A DNA stretch of 64,000 nt from Marinilactibacillus sp042660675 (GTDB taxonomy: Bacteria; Bacillota; Bacilli; Lactobacillales; Carnobacteriaceae_A): contig NZ_JBHSUL010000034.1 in NCBI RefSeq assembly GCF_042660675.1, positions 124,001-188,000 of the forward strand, given 5' to 3'. Positions 8,145-16,461 of the stretch are shown here, one piece after another (positions within the stretch are counted from its first letter, which is position 1; each line of letters opens with the position of its first letter). The notes under the pieces were generated by a model. That model was not told the DNA's origin. It did no database searches and saw only the letters and a program-made list of their open reading frames with translations. Both the position numbers and the translations under genes were made by a program.

Positions 8145-10736
8145 TCACTTTGTATTAAAAACAAGATGGTGATCTTTTTCATCTACAGTAATAACTTCGT
8201 CTATTTTAATTTCATCAGCAATAATCATTTTTGCAATAGGCGTTTCGATCTCACTGGTCAAGTAACGCTTGATCGGTCTTGCACCAAATGCAGGATCATA
8301 AGTTTCCTCAGCTATCCATTCTTTTGCTTTATCGGTCAATTCAAGACGGTAGCCTCTAGTAGAAAGTCTCTCTTCTAAATTAGAGACTAATTTTTCTACA
8401 ATTTTTACCATATCACGTTGCGTAATGGGTGAGAATAAAACAATATCATCCAGTCGATTTAAAAATTCGGGTCTAAATGACTCAAATAATCTTTTTCTAA
8501 CTGTAGACTCAGTAGCTTCGTCAATGATTCCTTCTTCAGTCGATTCTTCAAGTAAAAGATCAGAACCAATATTGCTGGTCAAGATCAAAACTGTGTTCTT
8601 GAAATCTATCAACTGTCCTTTAGAATCTGTTAGTCTGCCTTCATCAAGCACTTGAAGTAAAATATTAAAAACATCTGGATGTGCTTTTTCAATTTCATCT
8701 AGCAATACTATAGTATACGGGTGATTTCTGACTGCTTCCGTCAGTTGTCCACCTTCATCATATCCTATATATCCTGGCGGTGATCCAATTAACCTCGAGA
8801 CACTGTGTTTCTCCATGTATTCACTCATGTCTAATCTGATCATCTGATCTTTGGAATCAAATAAATTCATGGCTAGAGTCCTAGCCAGCTCTGTTTTACC
8901 AACACCTGTGGGGCCTAGAAAAAGAAAAGAGCCTAGTGGTCGATTTGGATCTTGTATCCCTGCTCTTGCTCTCAAAATCGCATCTGTTACGACATCTACT
9001 GCTTTGTCTTGACCGATTACTTGAGTTTTCATTGCAGTGTTCAGATTTAAAAGTTTGTCTCTTTCGCTTTGTACCAATTTATTTACTGGAATACCCGTTA
9101 TTCTAGCTACAACCTCAGCCATCTCGTCTTCTGTAACCGTTTCTTGTACCAGTCTATTTTCTGAAGCCTCATTTGATTGATGAATTTCTTCTAGTTCTAG
9201 CAATTCTTTTTCAAGTGAAGGTATTACACCATGTCTTAGTCTGGCAGCTTCTTCTAAGTTATATTCTGACTCAGCATCTTCAAGTCTTCGTTTTTCTTGA
9301 TCGATTTCTGATTTCTTGTCTTGTATATCTTGCATTGAAATTTTTTCTTTGTTCCATTTCAATGTAAGATTTTCCACTTCTTCTCTTAAAGAAGCCAATT
9401 CTTTTTGGATGATTTGTAGTCTTGACTGACTTTTATCATCTGTTTCTTCTTTCAAAGCTTGTTCTTCTATTTCAAGTTGCATTTTTCTTCTAGTCAACTG
9501 ATCCAGTTCTGTTGGCATAGAATTCATTTCAACTCGGATACTCGCACAAGCTTCATCGACCAAGTCAATGGCTTTATCTGGAAGGAAACGCTCCGTCATA
9601 TAACGGCTTGATAATTGTACCGCCGCGACTAGGGCATTATCTTGAATGTTCACGCCGTGATGGATTTCAAAACGTTCTTTTAGCCCTCTAAGAATACTAA
9701 TGGCTTCTTCGTTCGAAGGTTCATTAACAAGGACTTTTTGGAACCTTCTTTCTAGCGCTTTGTCTTTTTCCATATACGTTTTATATTCATTGATCGTTGT
9801 CGCTCCAATACAATGAAGTTCACCTCTCGCTAGCATTGGTTTCAGTAAATTGCCAGCATCCATACTTCCTTCAGTTTTTCCAGCCCCCACAATTGTATGG
9901 ATTTCGTCGATAAACAATATGATGGAACCATCACTTTTCTTAACTTCTTTTAAGACAGCTTTCAGTCTTTCCTCAAATTCTCCACGGTATTTAGCGCCAG
10001 CTATCAGAGCGCCCATATCCAGTGAGAAAATCTTCTTGTTCTTAATATTTTCTGGAACATCATTTCTCAAGATTCTTTGAGCTAACCCTTCAATAATAGC
10101 TGTTTTCCCAACACCTGGTTCTCCTATTAGTATAGGATTGTTTTTTGTCTTTCTAGATAAAATTCTGATAACATCTCTAATCTCATCATCTCTACCAATA
10201 ATAGGATCTTGATTGCCTTCTTTGACTTGTTTGATCATATCTACTGAATACGTCTCTAATGCTTGATAAGAAGATTCCTGTGATGCACTCTGCACAGTTT
10301 CTCCACCTCTCCATTCTACAACTTTCTCTTTCAACAATTTTTCTGTTAATCCAACATTCTCTAAATAAAATCGCAGAGGATGATTTTGAGACATCAGTGA
10401 CACCATCACAACATCAACTGCAATAAAATGATCTCCAAATTCTACTGCTATTTTTTCTGCTTTTTGAAGAAGCTCAAATAATTCAGAGGATAATTGAGTA
10501 CCATATTCAATTGAACTCCCCTCTACGACCGGAATTTTATCTAGTTGAATTTCAATCTGTTCAATAAGAGCACTCATATTCACTTCACACTGTTCGTACA
10601 ACTTGTACGCTAGATGATCTGGTTGCAGAAAGATTCTAAAGAGATGTGCCGTATCAATAATCTGGTGACGTCTCACTTTAGCAATATTTTGAGCTTCTGA
10701 AATGGATTCCTGCATGACCGTCGTATATTCAGCCAT
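8145..10736 (-). CDS. clpB: ClpB disaggregase chaperone
   Basis: An AAA+ disaggregase that works with DnaK to rescue aggregated proteins. Its 863 residues contain an N-domain (about 1-145), AAA1 with Walker A GEPGVGKTAIIEGLA (about 205), a long coiled-coil middle domain rich in E, K and L (about 400-525), and AAA2 with GPTGVGKTELARTLA (about 608) and sensor-2 GARPIKR near the end. The middle domain distinguishes it from ClpA and ClpC. ATG with an AAGGAG site. I found no CtsR or CIRCE operator in the short gap upstream, where a terminator also lies, so the promoter and its heat control are unclear. Confidence 0.96.
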   Translation of the reverse strand: MAEYTTVMQESISEAQNIAKVRRHQIIDTAHLFRIFLQPDHLAYKLYEQCEVNMSALIEQIEIQLDKIPVVEGSSIEYGTQLSSELFELLQKAEKIAVEFGDHFIAVDVVMVSLMSQNHPLRFYLENVGLTEKLLKEKVVEWRGGETVQSASQESSYQALETYSVDMIKQVKEGNQDPIIGRDDEIRDVIRILSRKTKNNPILIGEPGVGKTAIIEGLAQRILRNDVPENIKNKKIFSLDMGALIAGAKYRGEFEERLKAVLKEVKKSDGSIILFIDEIHTIVGAGKTEGSMDAGNLLKPMLARGELHCIGATTINEYKTYMEKDKALERRFQKVLVNEPSNEEAISILRGLKERFEIHHGVNIQDNALVAAVQLSSRYMTERFLPDKAIDLVDEACASIRVEMNSMPTELDQLTRRKMQLEIEEQALKEETDDKSQSRLQIIQKELASLREEVENLTLKWNKEKISMQDIQDKKSEIDQEKRRLEDAESEYNLEEAARLRHGVIPSLEKELLELEEIHQSNEASENRLVQETVTEDEMAEVVARITGIPVNKLVQSERDKLLNLNTAMKTQVIGQDKAVDVVTDAILRARAGIQDPNRPLGSFLFLGPTGVGKTELARTLAMNLFDSKDQMIRLDMSEYMEKHSVSRLIGSPPGYIGYDEGGQLTEAVRNHPYTIVLLDEIEKAHPDVFNILLQVLDEGRLTDSKGQLIDFKNTVLILTSNIGSDLLLEESTEEGIIDEATESTVRKRLFESFRPEFLNRLDDIVLFSPITQRDMVKIVEKLVSNLEERLSTRGYRLELTDKAKEWIAEETYDPAFGARPIKRYLTSEIETPIAKMIIADEIKIDEVITVDEKDHHLVFNTK

Positions 10737-10775
10737 ATTTTCTCCTTCTTTTCCCTAATAATTTGGTTTTTCTCT

Positions 10776-10814
10776 AATAAAAAAGAACTGAGCTTTAAAT
10801 TGAACTCAATTCTT
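10776..10814 (-). terminator. Terminator after the MIP18-like gene
   Basis: On the minus strand AAGAATTGAG pairs with CTCAGTTCTT (10805-10814 with 10783-10792, one G-U pair), followed by TTTTTT. It separates the MIP18-like gene from clpB. Confidence 0.75.
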
Positions 10815-10823
10815 TTGATCTTA

Positions 10824-11165
10824 TTATCGTATACCTAATGCAATTCGAGCATAACGGCTCATTCGAGTTGTATCCCACGCAGGATACCAGACTAATTTAA
10901 CGTCTGTTTCTGTAATTTCAGGTACAGAATCCATTGCGTTCAAAATATCTTCTGTAATAACATCTGCTAAAGGACATCCCATAGTCGTCAACGTAATCTT
11001 GACTTCACAGTATCCACCATTAAAGACATTCACTTCATAAATTAATCCGAGATTTACGATATCAATCCCTAGCTCTGGATCAATAACTTGTTCCATCGCT
11101 TCCATGATTTGATTTTTTATATCGCTCAGTTTTTCTTCTGACCATACAGATTTTTCTTCTGACAT
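10824..11165 (-). CDS. MIP18/SufT-like iron-sulfur assembly factor (DUF59)
   Basis: A 113-residue DUF59 (MIP18) protein, a family that helps deliver iron-sulfur clusters; SufT in staphylococci and PaaD in phenylacetate degradation are relatives. The core pattern is visible: VIDPELGIDIVNLGLIY (about residues 25-41), TTMGCPL with the conserved cysteine (about 60-66), and WYPAWDTTRMSRYARIALG at the C-terminus. ATG with AGGAGG. No suf genes are adjacent, so the client proteins are unknown. Confidence 0.85.
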   Translation of the reverse strand: MSEEKSVWSEEKLSDIKNQIMEAMEQVIDPELGIDIVNLGLIYEVNVFNGGYCEVKITLTTMGCPLADVITEDILNAMDSVPEITETDVKLVWYPAWDTTRMSRYARIALGIR

Positions 11166-11229
11166 TAGCCTACCTCCTAGTCACGTGTCTTTGTTTCATC
11201 ATACCACATGGTATTCAGTTGTCTAGTCA

Positions 11230-11994
11230 TTACAAACCGAAACTTTTAACAAAAAACTCTGCCATCTCTACAGCAATTTCATAGGGTACTTTATGACTAT
11301 GACCCGAGCCGATTGAGAACGAAATGTTTTCTGCATATGGCTCATCTTTGATCATTTCAATAAATGCTTCTGTTTGCTCAAATGGAACCAGCTCATCTTT
11401 CGTACCATGCCAGAAATACACAGGTTTACCTGCTAACTTTTTGGGCTGTTCTTTCAGCGAGATCTTATCCAGTTCCCTTTTCATCTCACCGTTGATGAGT
11501 CCGTCGACACTTTCATAACCATCATACCATTTTGACGTCAATAACCATTTTGAAAATTCAACTGGTGAAGGAGTCCCCATTAAAATGGCCGCTGAGTGGA
11601 TCCAGTCAAATTGCGTTATCATGGCACTGGTGGTAATCCCACCCATTGACAATCCACTGATACCAAATTTTTCTGGATCAGATAAGCCTTTTGAGAGATA
11701 GTCGTTTCGTATATCTGAAACTTCTTTTAAATTCTGCGAAACGACTTTCCAAAACACCGTATGATCTTGGGGGTTATCCGTAGCCCGTACTCTTTCTCCA
11801 TGCATATAAGCTTCAGGTAAAATTGCTCTAATCCCTCTTTTAGCTAACTCATACCCCTGCACAAGAACAGATTCTTTGTGACTCGTCCATCCATGATAAA
11901 AAATAACCGTCGGAATTTCTTCATTTATGAGGTCTTCTCTCACTACCTCAAGTATCGGTATTTCGTTGATTGTTTTTTGAATGATCTGAAACAT
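11230..11994 (-). CDS. Alpha/beta hydrolase, YitV-like esterase
   Basis: A 254-residue alpha/beta hydrolase of the prolyl-oligopeptidase/dienelactone-hydrolase superfamily. The oxyanion strand VIFYHGWTSHK (about residues 31-41), nucleophile elbow GLSMGG (about 118) and a late SGHSH histidine (about 231) give a plausible Ser-Asp-His triad; D in WHGTKDELVPF (about 200) is the likely acid. The chosen ATG is 7 bases after AGGAG; a GTG two codons upstream sits too close to that site. The closest remembered family is Bacillus YitV, a carboxylesterase of unknown natural substrate. It is divergent from the Cof gene. Confidence 0.75.
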   Translation of the reverse strand: MFQIIQKTINEIPILEVVREDLINEEIPTVIFYHGWTSHKESVLVQGYELAKRGIRAILPEAYMHGERVRATDNPQDHTVFWKVVSQNLKEVSDIRNDYLSKGLSDPEKFGISGLSMGGITTSAMITQFDWIHSAAILMGTPSPVEFSKWLLTSKWYDGYESVDGLINGEMKRELDKISLKEQPKKLAGKPVYFWHGTKDELVPFEQTEAFIEMIKDEPYAENISFSIGSGHSHKVPYEIAVEMAEFFVKSFGL

Positions 11995-12085
11995 ACGCAC
12001 ACTCCTACTACATATACTTTTTATTTTCAGTTTGTTATACTTAAATAGATATCTTCGATTATTTTATCACATATCAAATTTATTT

Positions 12086-12106
12086 AATATCAGACTAACT
12101 GATATT
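12086..12106. repeat. Short palindrome in the divergent promoter region
   Basis: AATATCAG and CTGATATT flank a 5-base spacer, 24 bp upstream of the Cof ATG and about 90 bp upstream of the esterase ATG. It could be an operator or a chance palindrome in AT-rich DNA. The other signals in this 135-bp gap are weak. Confidence 0.3.
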
Positions 12107-12129
12107 TATTAGTTAAAAGGAGTATTGGG

Positions 12130-12942
12130 ATGAACCGAAAATTGATTGCACTCGATCTAGACGGAACAACTTTAAATGATGTTCAACAGATCACATCAGA
12201 AACGCACAGTGTTTTAAATAAGCTAAGAGACCAAGGACATATCGTATCCATTGCGACTGGTCGACCTTTTAGAAATAGTCACTATTATTACAAACAATTA
12301 GAAATGACAACACCCATCGTAAACTTTAACGGCGCATGGTGTCATAACCCTTCAGATAAAGATTGGGATTATGGTTACCATAAATCGCTTAGCAGAGATT
12401 TAGCAATTTCAATGTTATCATTGAAAGACGATCCAGAAGTTCAATTGATTGCTGCTGAATCTAGAGATGGTATTTATGTTCATGGAGACTACGTTCCTTA
12501 TCCAGACTTTTTCCCGGATGGTGTGGAAGTTAGTAAACAATTATCTTCTGAAACACTCCTGATTGATCCAACTTCAGTAGGCGTCTTCACAAACACACAG
12601 CAAAATCAGTCTAAAATTGAAGAACGCATTATCAAACATTACGGAGAGGCTGTTGAAGTCAGAACATGGGGAGGATTCGCTCCCTGTCTTGAAATCGTTG
12701 CAGCCGGTGTTCAAAAAGCAATGGGTGTTGAGCGTATTGCTTCTTATTACAATATCGACCGCAAAGATATTCTAGCGTTTGGTGATGAAGAAAATGATTA
12801 TGAAATGATTCAGTATGCTGGACACGGTGTAGTCATGAAAAATGGTAACGATAAACTGAAAGTTGTTGCTGATGATCTTACTGGAAAAACGAATCACGAT
12901 AACGGGTTAGCAGATTACTTGACCAACTATTTCAACCTATAA
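12130..12942 (+). CDS. Cof-type HAD hydrolase (sugar-phosphate or FMN phosphatase-like)
   Basis: A 270-residue Cof/YidA-type HAD phosphatase. Motif I is LDLDGTTLND (about residues 8-17, with the nucleophile Asp), motif II lies in SIATGRP (about 55-61), and motif IV is AFGDEENDYEMI (about 214-225). The cap domain is of type C2B. Family members dephosphorylate sugar phosphates, FMN or pyridoxal phosphate; substrate cannot be assigned. ATG with AAAAGGAG. It is a single gene on the plus strand that meets crtN tail to tail at a shared terminator. Confidence 0.9.
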   Translation: MNRKLIALDLDGTTLNDVQQITSETHSVLNKLRDQGHIVSIATGRPFRNSHYYYKQLEMTTPIVNFNGAWCHNPSDKDWDYGYHKSLSRDLAISMLSLKDDPEVQLIAAESRDGIYVHGDYVPYPDFFPDGVEVSKQLSSETLLIDPTSVGVFTNTQQNQSKIEERIIKHYGEAVEVRTWGGFAPCLEIVAAGVQKAMGVERIASYYNIDRKDILAFGDEENDYEMIQYAGHGVVMKNGNDKLKVVADDLTGKTNHDNGLADYLTNYFNL

Positions 12943-12997
12943 AAAACACTTTGAGTAAAAGCAATGACTAGACTGCTTTTTGCTCAAAGTGTTTTTT
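12941..12997. terminator. Bidirectional terminator between the Cof gene and crtN
   Basis: AAAAAACACTTTGAG...AAAAGCA pairs with TGCTTTTTGCTCAAAGTGTTTTTT across a 10-base loop. A-rich and T-rich flanks on both sides let it serve both convergent genes. Confidence 0.85.
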
Positions 12998-14491
12998 TTA
13001 TTTCTTATCGTCTAATAATAGTTCATCTACTGCAATCTTAGCAGAAGTCAATACGATTGGAACACCTGCTCCAGGATGTGTACTACTACCTGTGAAGTAA
13101 AGATTCTCACAATTCTTCGCTTTTGCTTGCGGTCTAAAGTGATTACTTTGAGTTAACGTAGGTTGAAGTCCAAAGCACGCACCATTATACGCATTGAACT
13201 TGTCTCTCCAGTCAATTGGAGTCATATAAGACTCAGATATAACTTCATCTTCTACGTTTTCAAACCCTTCAATGGTTTTCAACTTCATGAAAACTCTGTC
13301 TCGATAATATTGAATCGTATCTTCATTCCATTCGTACTTAGAAGTAGATAAATCTGATACAGGTACCAGAATATAAAGCCCATCTTTTCCTTCAGGCGCA
13401 AGGGATGGATCCATTTTAGAGCCCATGTATACATAAAAAGAAGGATCGCTTAGAACATCTCCTGAAAATATGTCTTCTAAGTTTTCATCGAGATCTTTAG
13501 AGAAGACAAAATTATGGATATTTTCAATTTGCTCATATTTTTTGTCCATACCAAGGTACATAATAAAGCAAGAACAAGAGTACTTCATTTTATCAATTTT
13601 TTTGTCTGTATACTTGCCTTTAGATTTTTGATCTTTCACTAAATGCTTCATAGCATATGGAAAATCAGCATTACACATGACAAAGTCAGAATGAATGATT
13701 TCGTTACCGACTTTAATGCCTTTTGCTTCTTGTTTTTCAATAACAATTTCTTCCACTGAAGTATTATATTGAACTTTTCCACCTAACTCTAAAAATAGCT
13801 TCTCCATACCAGTGGCCATCGTATGCATTCCGCCTTTAACAAACCATATACCATATAAATACTCAATCATTGGAATAATAGTATATAGTGAAGGACCGTT
13901 ATTCGGCGAAACTCCAATATACAAAGTTTGAAAACTGAGGATTTGCTGTAGTCTTTTATCTTTGATGTATTTACCAATTGAATGGTTGGCACTGTCAAAT
14001 GTCTTCAATTTAAGCGCTTGGTGTATCACTTTAGGATTATAAAAGTCACTTGCATTTCTAAAAGGTCTTTGAATGAAATGATCTTTTGCTACGATGTAAC
14101 GTCCATAGATATCTTTCAGATATCCTAAAAATCCAGCCATATCCTGATCACTAATGTTTTCCATTTCTTGCGTAATCTTTGTTAAATCTGAAGAAACATT
14201 GATTTTTTCATCTTCAAAAAAGGCTGTATACATTGGATCTAGTCTTTGCATTGGAATATAATCGTCTGGATTACGACCCGCTAATTCAAAAACTTCTTTA
14301 TATATATCTGGCATCATCACCAGACTTGGTCCCATATCAAAAGTAAAGCCATCTTTTTGTAACTGATTCATCTTTCCACCAGGAATCGATTCTTTTTCGT
14401 ATAAGGTTACGTCGTATCCTGCATGTTGCAATCTAATCGCACTCGCTAAACCTGCTGCACCTGCACCAACTACGCTAACTGTCTTCTTCAT
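12998..14491 (-). CDS. crtN: CrtN-like dehydrosqualene/phytoene desaturase
   Basis: An FAD-dependent carotenoid desaturase, 497 residues, that would introduce double bases into a C30 or C40 polyene in the membrane. The dinucleotide-binding motif VVGAGAAGLASAIRL starts at residue 6, followed by EKESIPGGKMNQL and DMGPSLVMMP. The C-terminal signature GSSTHPGAGVPIVLTSAK (about 465-482) is typical of CrtI/CrtN. I start at MKKTVSV, behind GAGG, rather than at an ATG 15 codons upstream; this leaves a 17-bp overlap with the ABC ATPase gene. No crtM (dehydrosqualene synthase) is in the window, so the pathway must be completed elsewhere or the substrate differs. Confidence 0.88.
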   Translation of the reverse strand: MKKTVSVVGAGAAGLASAIRLQHAGYDVTLYEKESIPGGKMNQLQKDGFTFDMGPSLVMMPDIYKEVFELAGRNPDDYIPMQRLDPMYTAFFEDEKINVSSDLTKITQEMENISDQDMAGFLGYLKDIYGRYIVAKDHFIQRPFRNASDFYNPKVIHQALKLKTFDSANHSIGKYIKDKRLQQILSFQTLYIGVSPNNGPSLYTIIPMIEYLYGIWFVKGGMHTMATGMEKLFLELGGKVQYNTSVEEIVIEKQEAKGIKVGNEIIHSDFVMCNADFPYAMKHLVKDQKSKGKYTDKKIDKMKYSCSCFIMYLGMDKKYEQIENIHNFVFSKDLDENLEDIFSGDVLSDPSFYVYMGSKMDPSLAPEGKDGLYILVPVSDLSTSKYEWNEDTIQYYRDRVFMKLKTIEGFENVEDEVISESYMTPIDWRDKFNAYNGACFGLQPTLTQSNHFRPQAKAKNCENLYFTGSSTHPGAGVPIVLTSAKIAVDELLLDDKK

Positions 14492-15182
14492 TTTTTCCTC
14501 TTTTCTTTTTGTCTGTCTGTTTTTCAAGTACACCATCTTTCATGACATATACAGAGTCGCAATATTCTGTCAATCGCTCATCATGCGTTACCATGATCGT
14601 GGCTTTTTTCTTGTTTTTAGTTTCTCTTGCAAGTATTTCTACCACTTCAAAAGCTCTAGAAGTATCCAAGCTAGCCGTAGGTTCATCTGCTAATATCACT
14701 GTAGGATCATGATAAAGCGCTCTAGCGATAGCTGCTCTTTGTCGTTCTCCACCAGACAAATCCCCAGGATATTTATCTGCTAAGTCCATTATATCCAACT
14801 CTTCTAGTAACGTGTGAATTCTATCCGAATTTATACTTGATTTTTCTACTTTATTTACAAGCATTAACTGTTCCTTGACTGTCAAGAACGGAACAAGATT
14901 CGAGGCTTGAAGAATAAATCCGATCTCTTTGAAGCGTCTTTTTGCTCTTTCTTTTTCTTTCAGTTCACTGAACTTCTCGTTAGCAATCCTCACACTACCT
15001 TCTGACGGCTGCTGTAGTCCTCCGATAATCGTTAAAAAGGTGCTTTTACCAGATCCACTAGGACCAATAATCGCAACAAATTCTCCTGGTTCAACTGAAA
15101 AGTTTGTTTCTTTCAATGCTTCTATTGTTTTACTACCATCTCTAAAACTTTTGCTGACTTGTTTCAACTCAATCGATTTCAT
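14475..15182 (-). CDS. ABC transporter ATPase, MacB/LolD/HrtA type
   Basis: A 235-residue ATPase of the class that pairs with FtsX-like permeases. Walker A is GPSGSGKSTFL (about residues 39-49), the Q-loop is FILQASN, the signature is LSGGERQRAAIARAL (about 141), and Walker B is VILADEPTASLD (about 161). Such pairs extrude haem, peptides or lipoproteins, or act in mechanotransmission. It follows the permease gene by 9 bp and overlaps crtN by 17 bp, which implies translational coupling of all three. ATG with AGGGGGG. Confidence 0.9.
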   Translation of the reverse strand: MKSIELKQVSKSFRDGSKTIEALKETNFSVEPGEFVAIIGPSGSGKSTFLTIIGGLQQPSEGSVRIANEKFSELKEKERAKRRFKEIGFILQASNLVPFLTVKEQLMLVNKVEKSSINSDRIHTLLEELDIMDLADKYPGDLSGGERQRAAIARALYHDPTVILADEPTASLDTSRAFEVVEILARETKNKKKATIMVTHDERLTEYCDSVYVMKDGVLEKQTDKKKRGKNEEDS

Positions 15183-15191
15183 AGTTCCCCC

Positions 15192-16283
15192 CTATTCTAT
15201 CGCTTCCAAAGGATCGATTTTCACTACTGTTCTCACTGAGAAAACGGCTCCCAGTAGTGCAAACACAATGAGTGATACCATTGTTGCAACTAAGAACAAG
15301 TAATTATTTTGATATGGTACTGCCGAAGGTAAAAAGAACCCTGTGAGCATCGTTAATCCAAATCCGATGAATACACCTATTAAAGCTAACAGGAAGGTTT
15401 GAGCAATAACGGATTTTGCAATATACCCAGAAGAAATTCCCTGTGCTTTCATCACACCTAACATTGAAGCTTTTTGTAGTGTTAATACATAGATAAAAAT
15501 GCCTATGACAAGCGCAGCAATTAATACTAGAAATCCAATCATCAAACCGAATGTCAAAACTTGTGCATTATATCCGGGTAGTTTATTGATAAATTCGCTA
15601 GTTGAGTATACTTCCAAATCATCGCTGTCAACTGAAACTGTATCTATATCTCCTTCATTCCTCACAACAACTCCATTAATGGGGAATTCTTGATCCTCTT
15701 CAATAGTATCAACGTCTTGCTTGATTTTTTGAAAAGTATCTACAGTTGTATATAAGACAGGCGTTACGCTAAACTTTGCTCCATCCGTGAAACCAGCAAT
15801 TTTTATTGTACGGTCCTGCCCAGATAGCTTGAGCATATCCCCTACTTGCAATCCTTCTTCTTCAGATAAGGAAATATCTGCTACTACTGTATCCTCTTCA
15901 AACGTATCTCCTTCAACAATGTCCGGGTTGAGAAACTCATCCGATTCGATTCCAAATATCGTTACATTGATGTTATCCTCTGTATCTTCTGATCCGTCTA
16001 TTCTTACAATATTAGAACTAACACCTAAAATAGCTTTTTCATCTGAAGTGACATAATCTTGTTCTTCAACTTCAAATATTGAGCTATTCAAGTTTAAATT
16101 GGACTCATTGGTTAAAACAATACCATCCGCATCCCATTTATCAACAGCTGTACGATTTTCTTGAGCTAACCCGTAAGCCAACCCTGTCAAAAACGAAACC
16201 AGATACGATACCAATACTACGATACCGATAATCAAGGCAAATCTTGTTTTAGAGTATCTAATTTCTTTCCAAGCTAAAAACAT
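15192..16283 (-). CDS. FtsX-like ABC transporter permease (HrtB/DevC type)
   Basis: A 363-residue permease with the MacB/FtsX arrangement: TM1 (FALIIGIVVLVSYLVSFLTG, about residues 13-32), a large extracytoplasmic domain rich in Asp and Glu (about 45-230), then three C-terminal helices (about 245-275, 293-320, 330-352). I start at MFLAWKEIRYS, preceded by AAGGGA; the longer reading frame has no Shine-Dalgarno. The sequence resembles HrtB-like permeases of lactobacilli (remembered). Its partner ATPase is immediately downstream. Substrate unknown; co-transcription with crtN hints at an envelope or lipid role. Confidence 0.85.
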   Translation of the reverse strand: MFLAWKEIRYSKTRFALIIGIVVLVSYLVSFLTGLAYGLAQENRTAVDKWDADGIVLTNESNLNLNSSIFEVEEQDYVTSDEKAILGVSSNIVRIDGSEDTEDNINVTIFGIESDEFLNPDIVEGDTFEEDTVVADISLSEEEGLQVGDMLKLSGQDRTIKIAGFTDGAKFSVTPVLYTTVDTFQKIKQDVDTIEEDQEFPINGVVVRNEGDIDTVSVDSDDLEVYSTSEFINKLPGYNAQVLTFGLMIGFLVLIAALVIGIFIYVLTLQKASMLGVMKAQGISSGYIAKSVIAQTFLLALIGVFIGFGLTMLTGFFLPSAVPYQNNYLFLVATMVSLIVFALLGAVFSVRTVVKIDPLEAIE

Positions 16284-16343
16284 ATCATTTTTCCCTTCTT
16301 TTGTAATTATGTATAACACTTGTTTGTATAGCCCAAACACTAT

Positions 16344-16352
16344 ATTATCACA
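16344..16352 (-). promoter_or_regulatory. Possible extended -10 promoter for the ABC-crtN operon
   Basis: The minus-strand sequence TGTGATAAT fits TGN followed by a five-of-six -10 hexamer, about 60 bp upstream of the permease ATG. No convincing -35 is visible. Confidence 0.35.
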
Positions 16353-16396
16353 GATTACTTACAAGTGGTGCATGAAGTGAATTCGAACATTACAAA

Positions 16397-16427
16397 AAAA
16401 CCAGTCAGCGTTTAGCTAACTGGTTTT
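16397..16427 (-). terminator. Terminator of the opp operon
   Basis: On the minus strand AAACCAGTTAGC pairs with GCTGACTGGTTT across a 5-base loop, followed by a run of T. It lies 35 bp after the oppA stop. Confidence 0.85.
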
Positions 16428-16461
16428 CTTATTATAAAAAGTAATTAATTGATTTTATTGA

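Noticed and set aside
10737..10823. Heat-shock operator (CtsR or CIRCE) in front of clpB
   Set aside because: I looked for tandem GGTCAAA heptads and for the CIRCE repeat and found neither.
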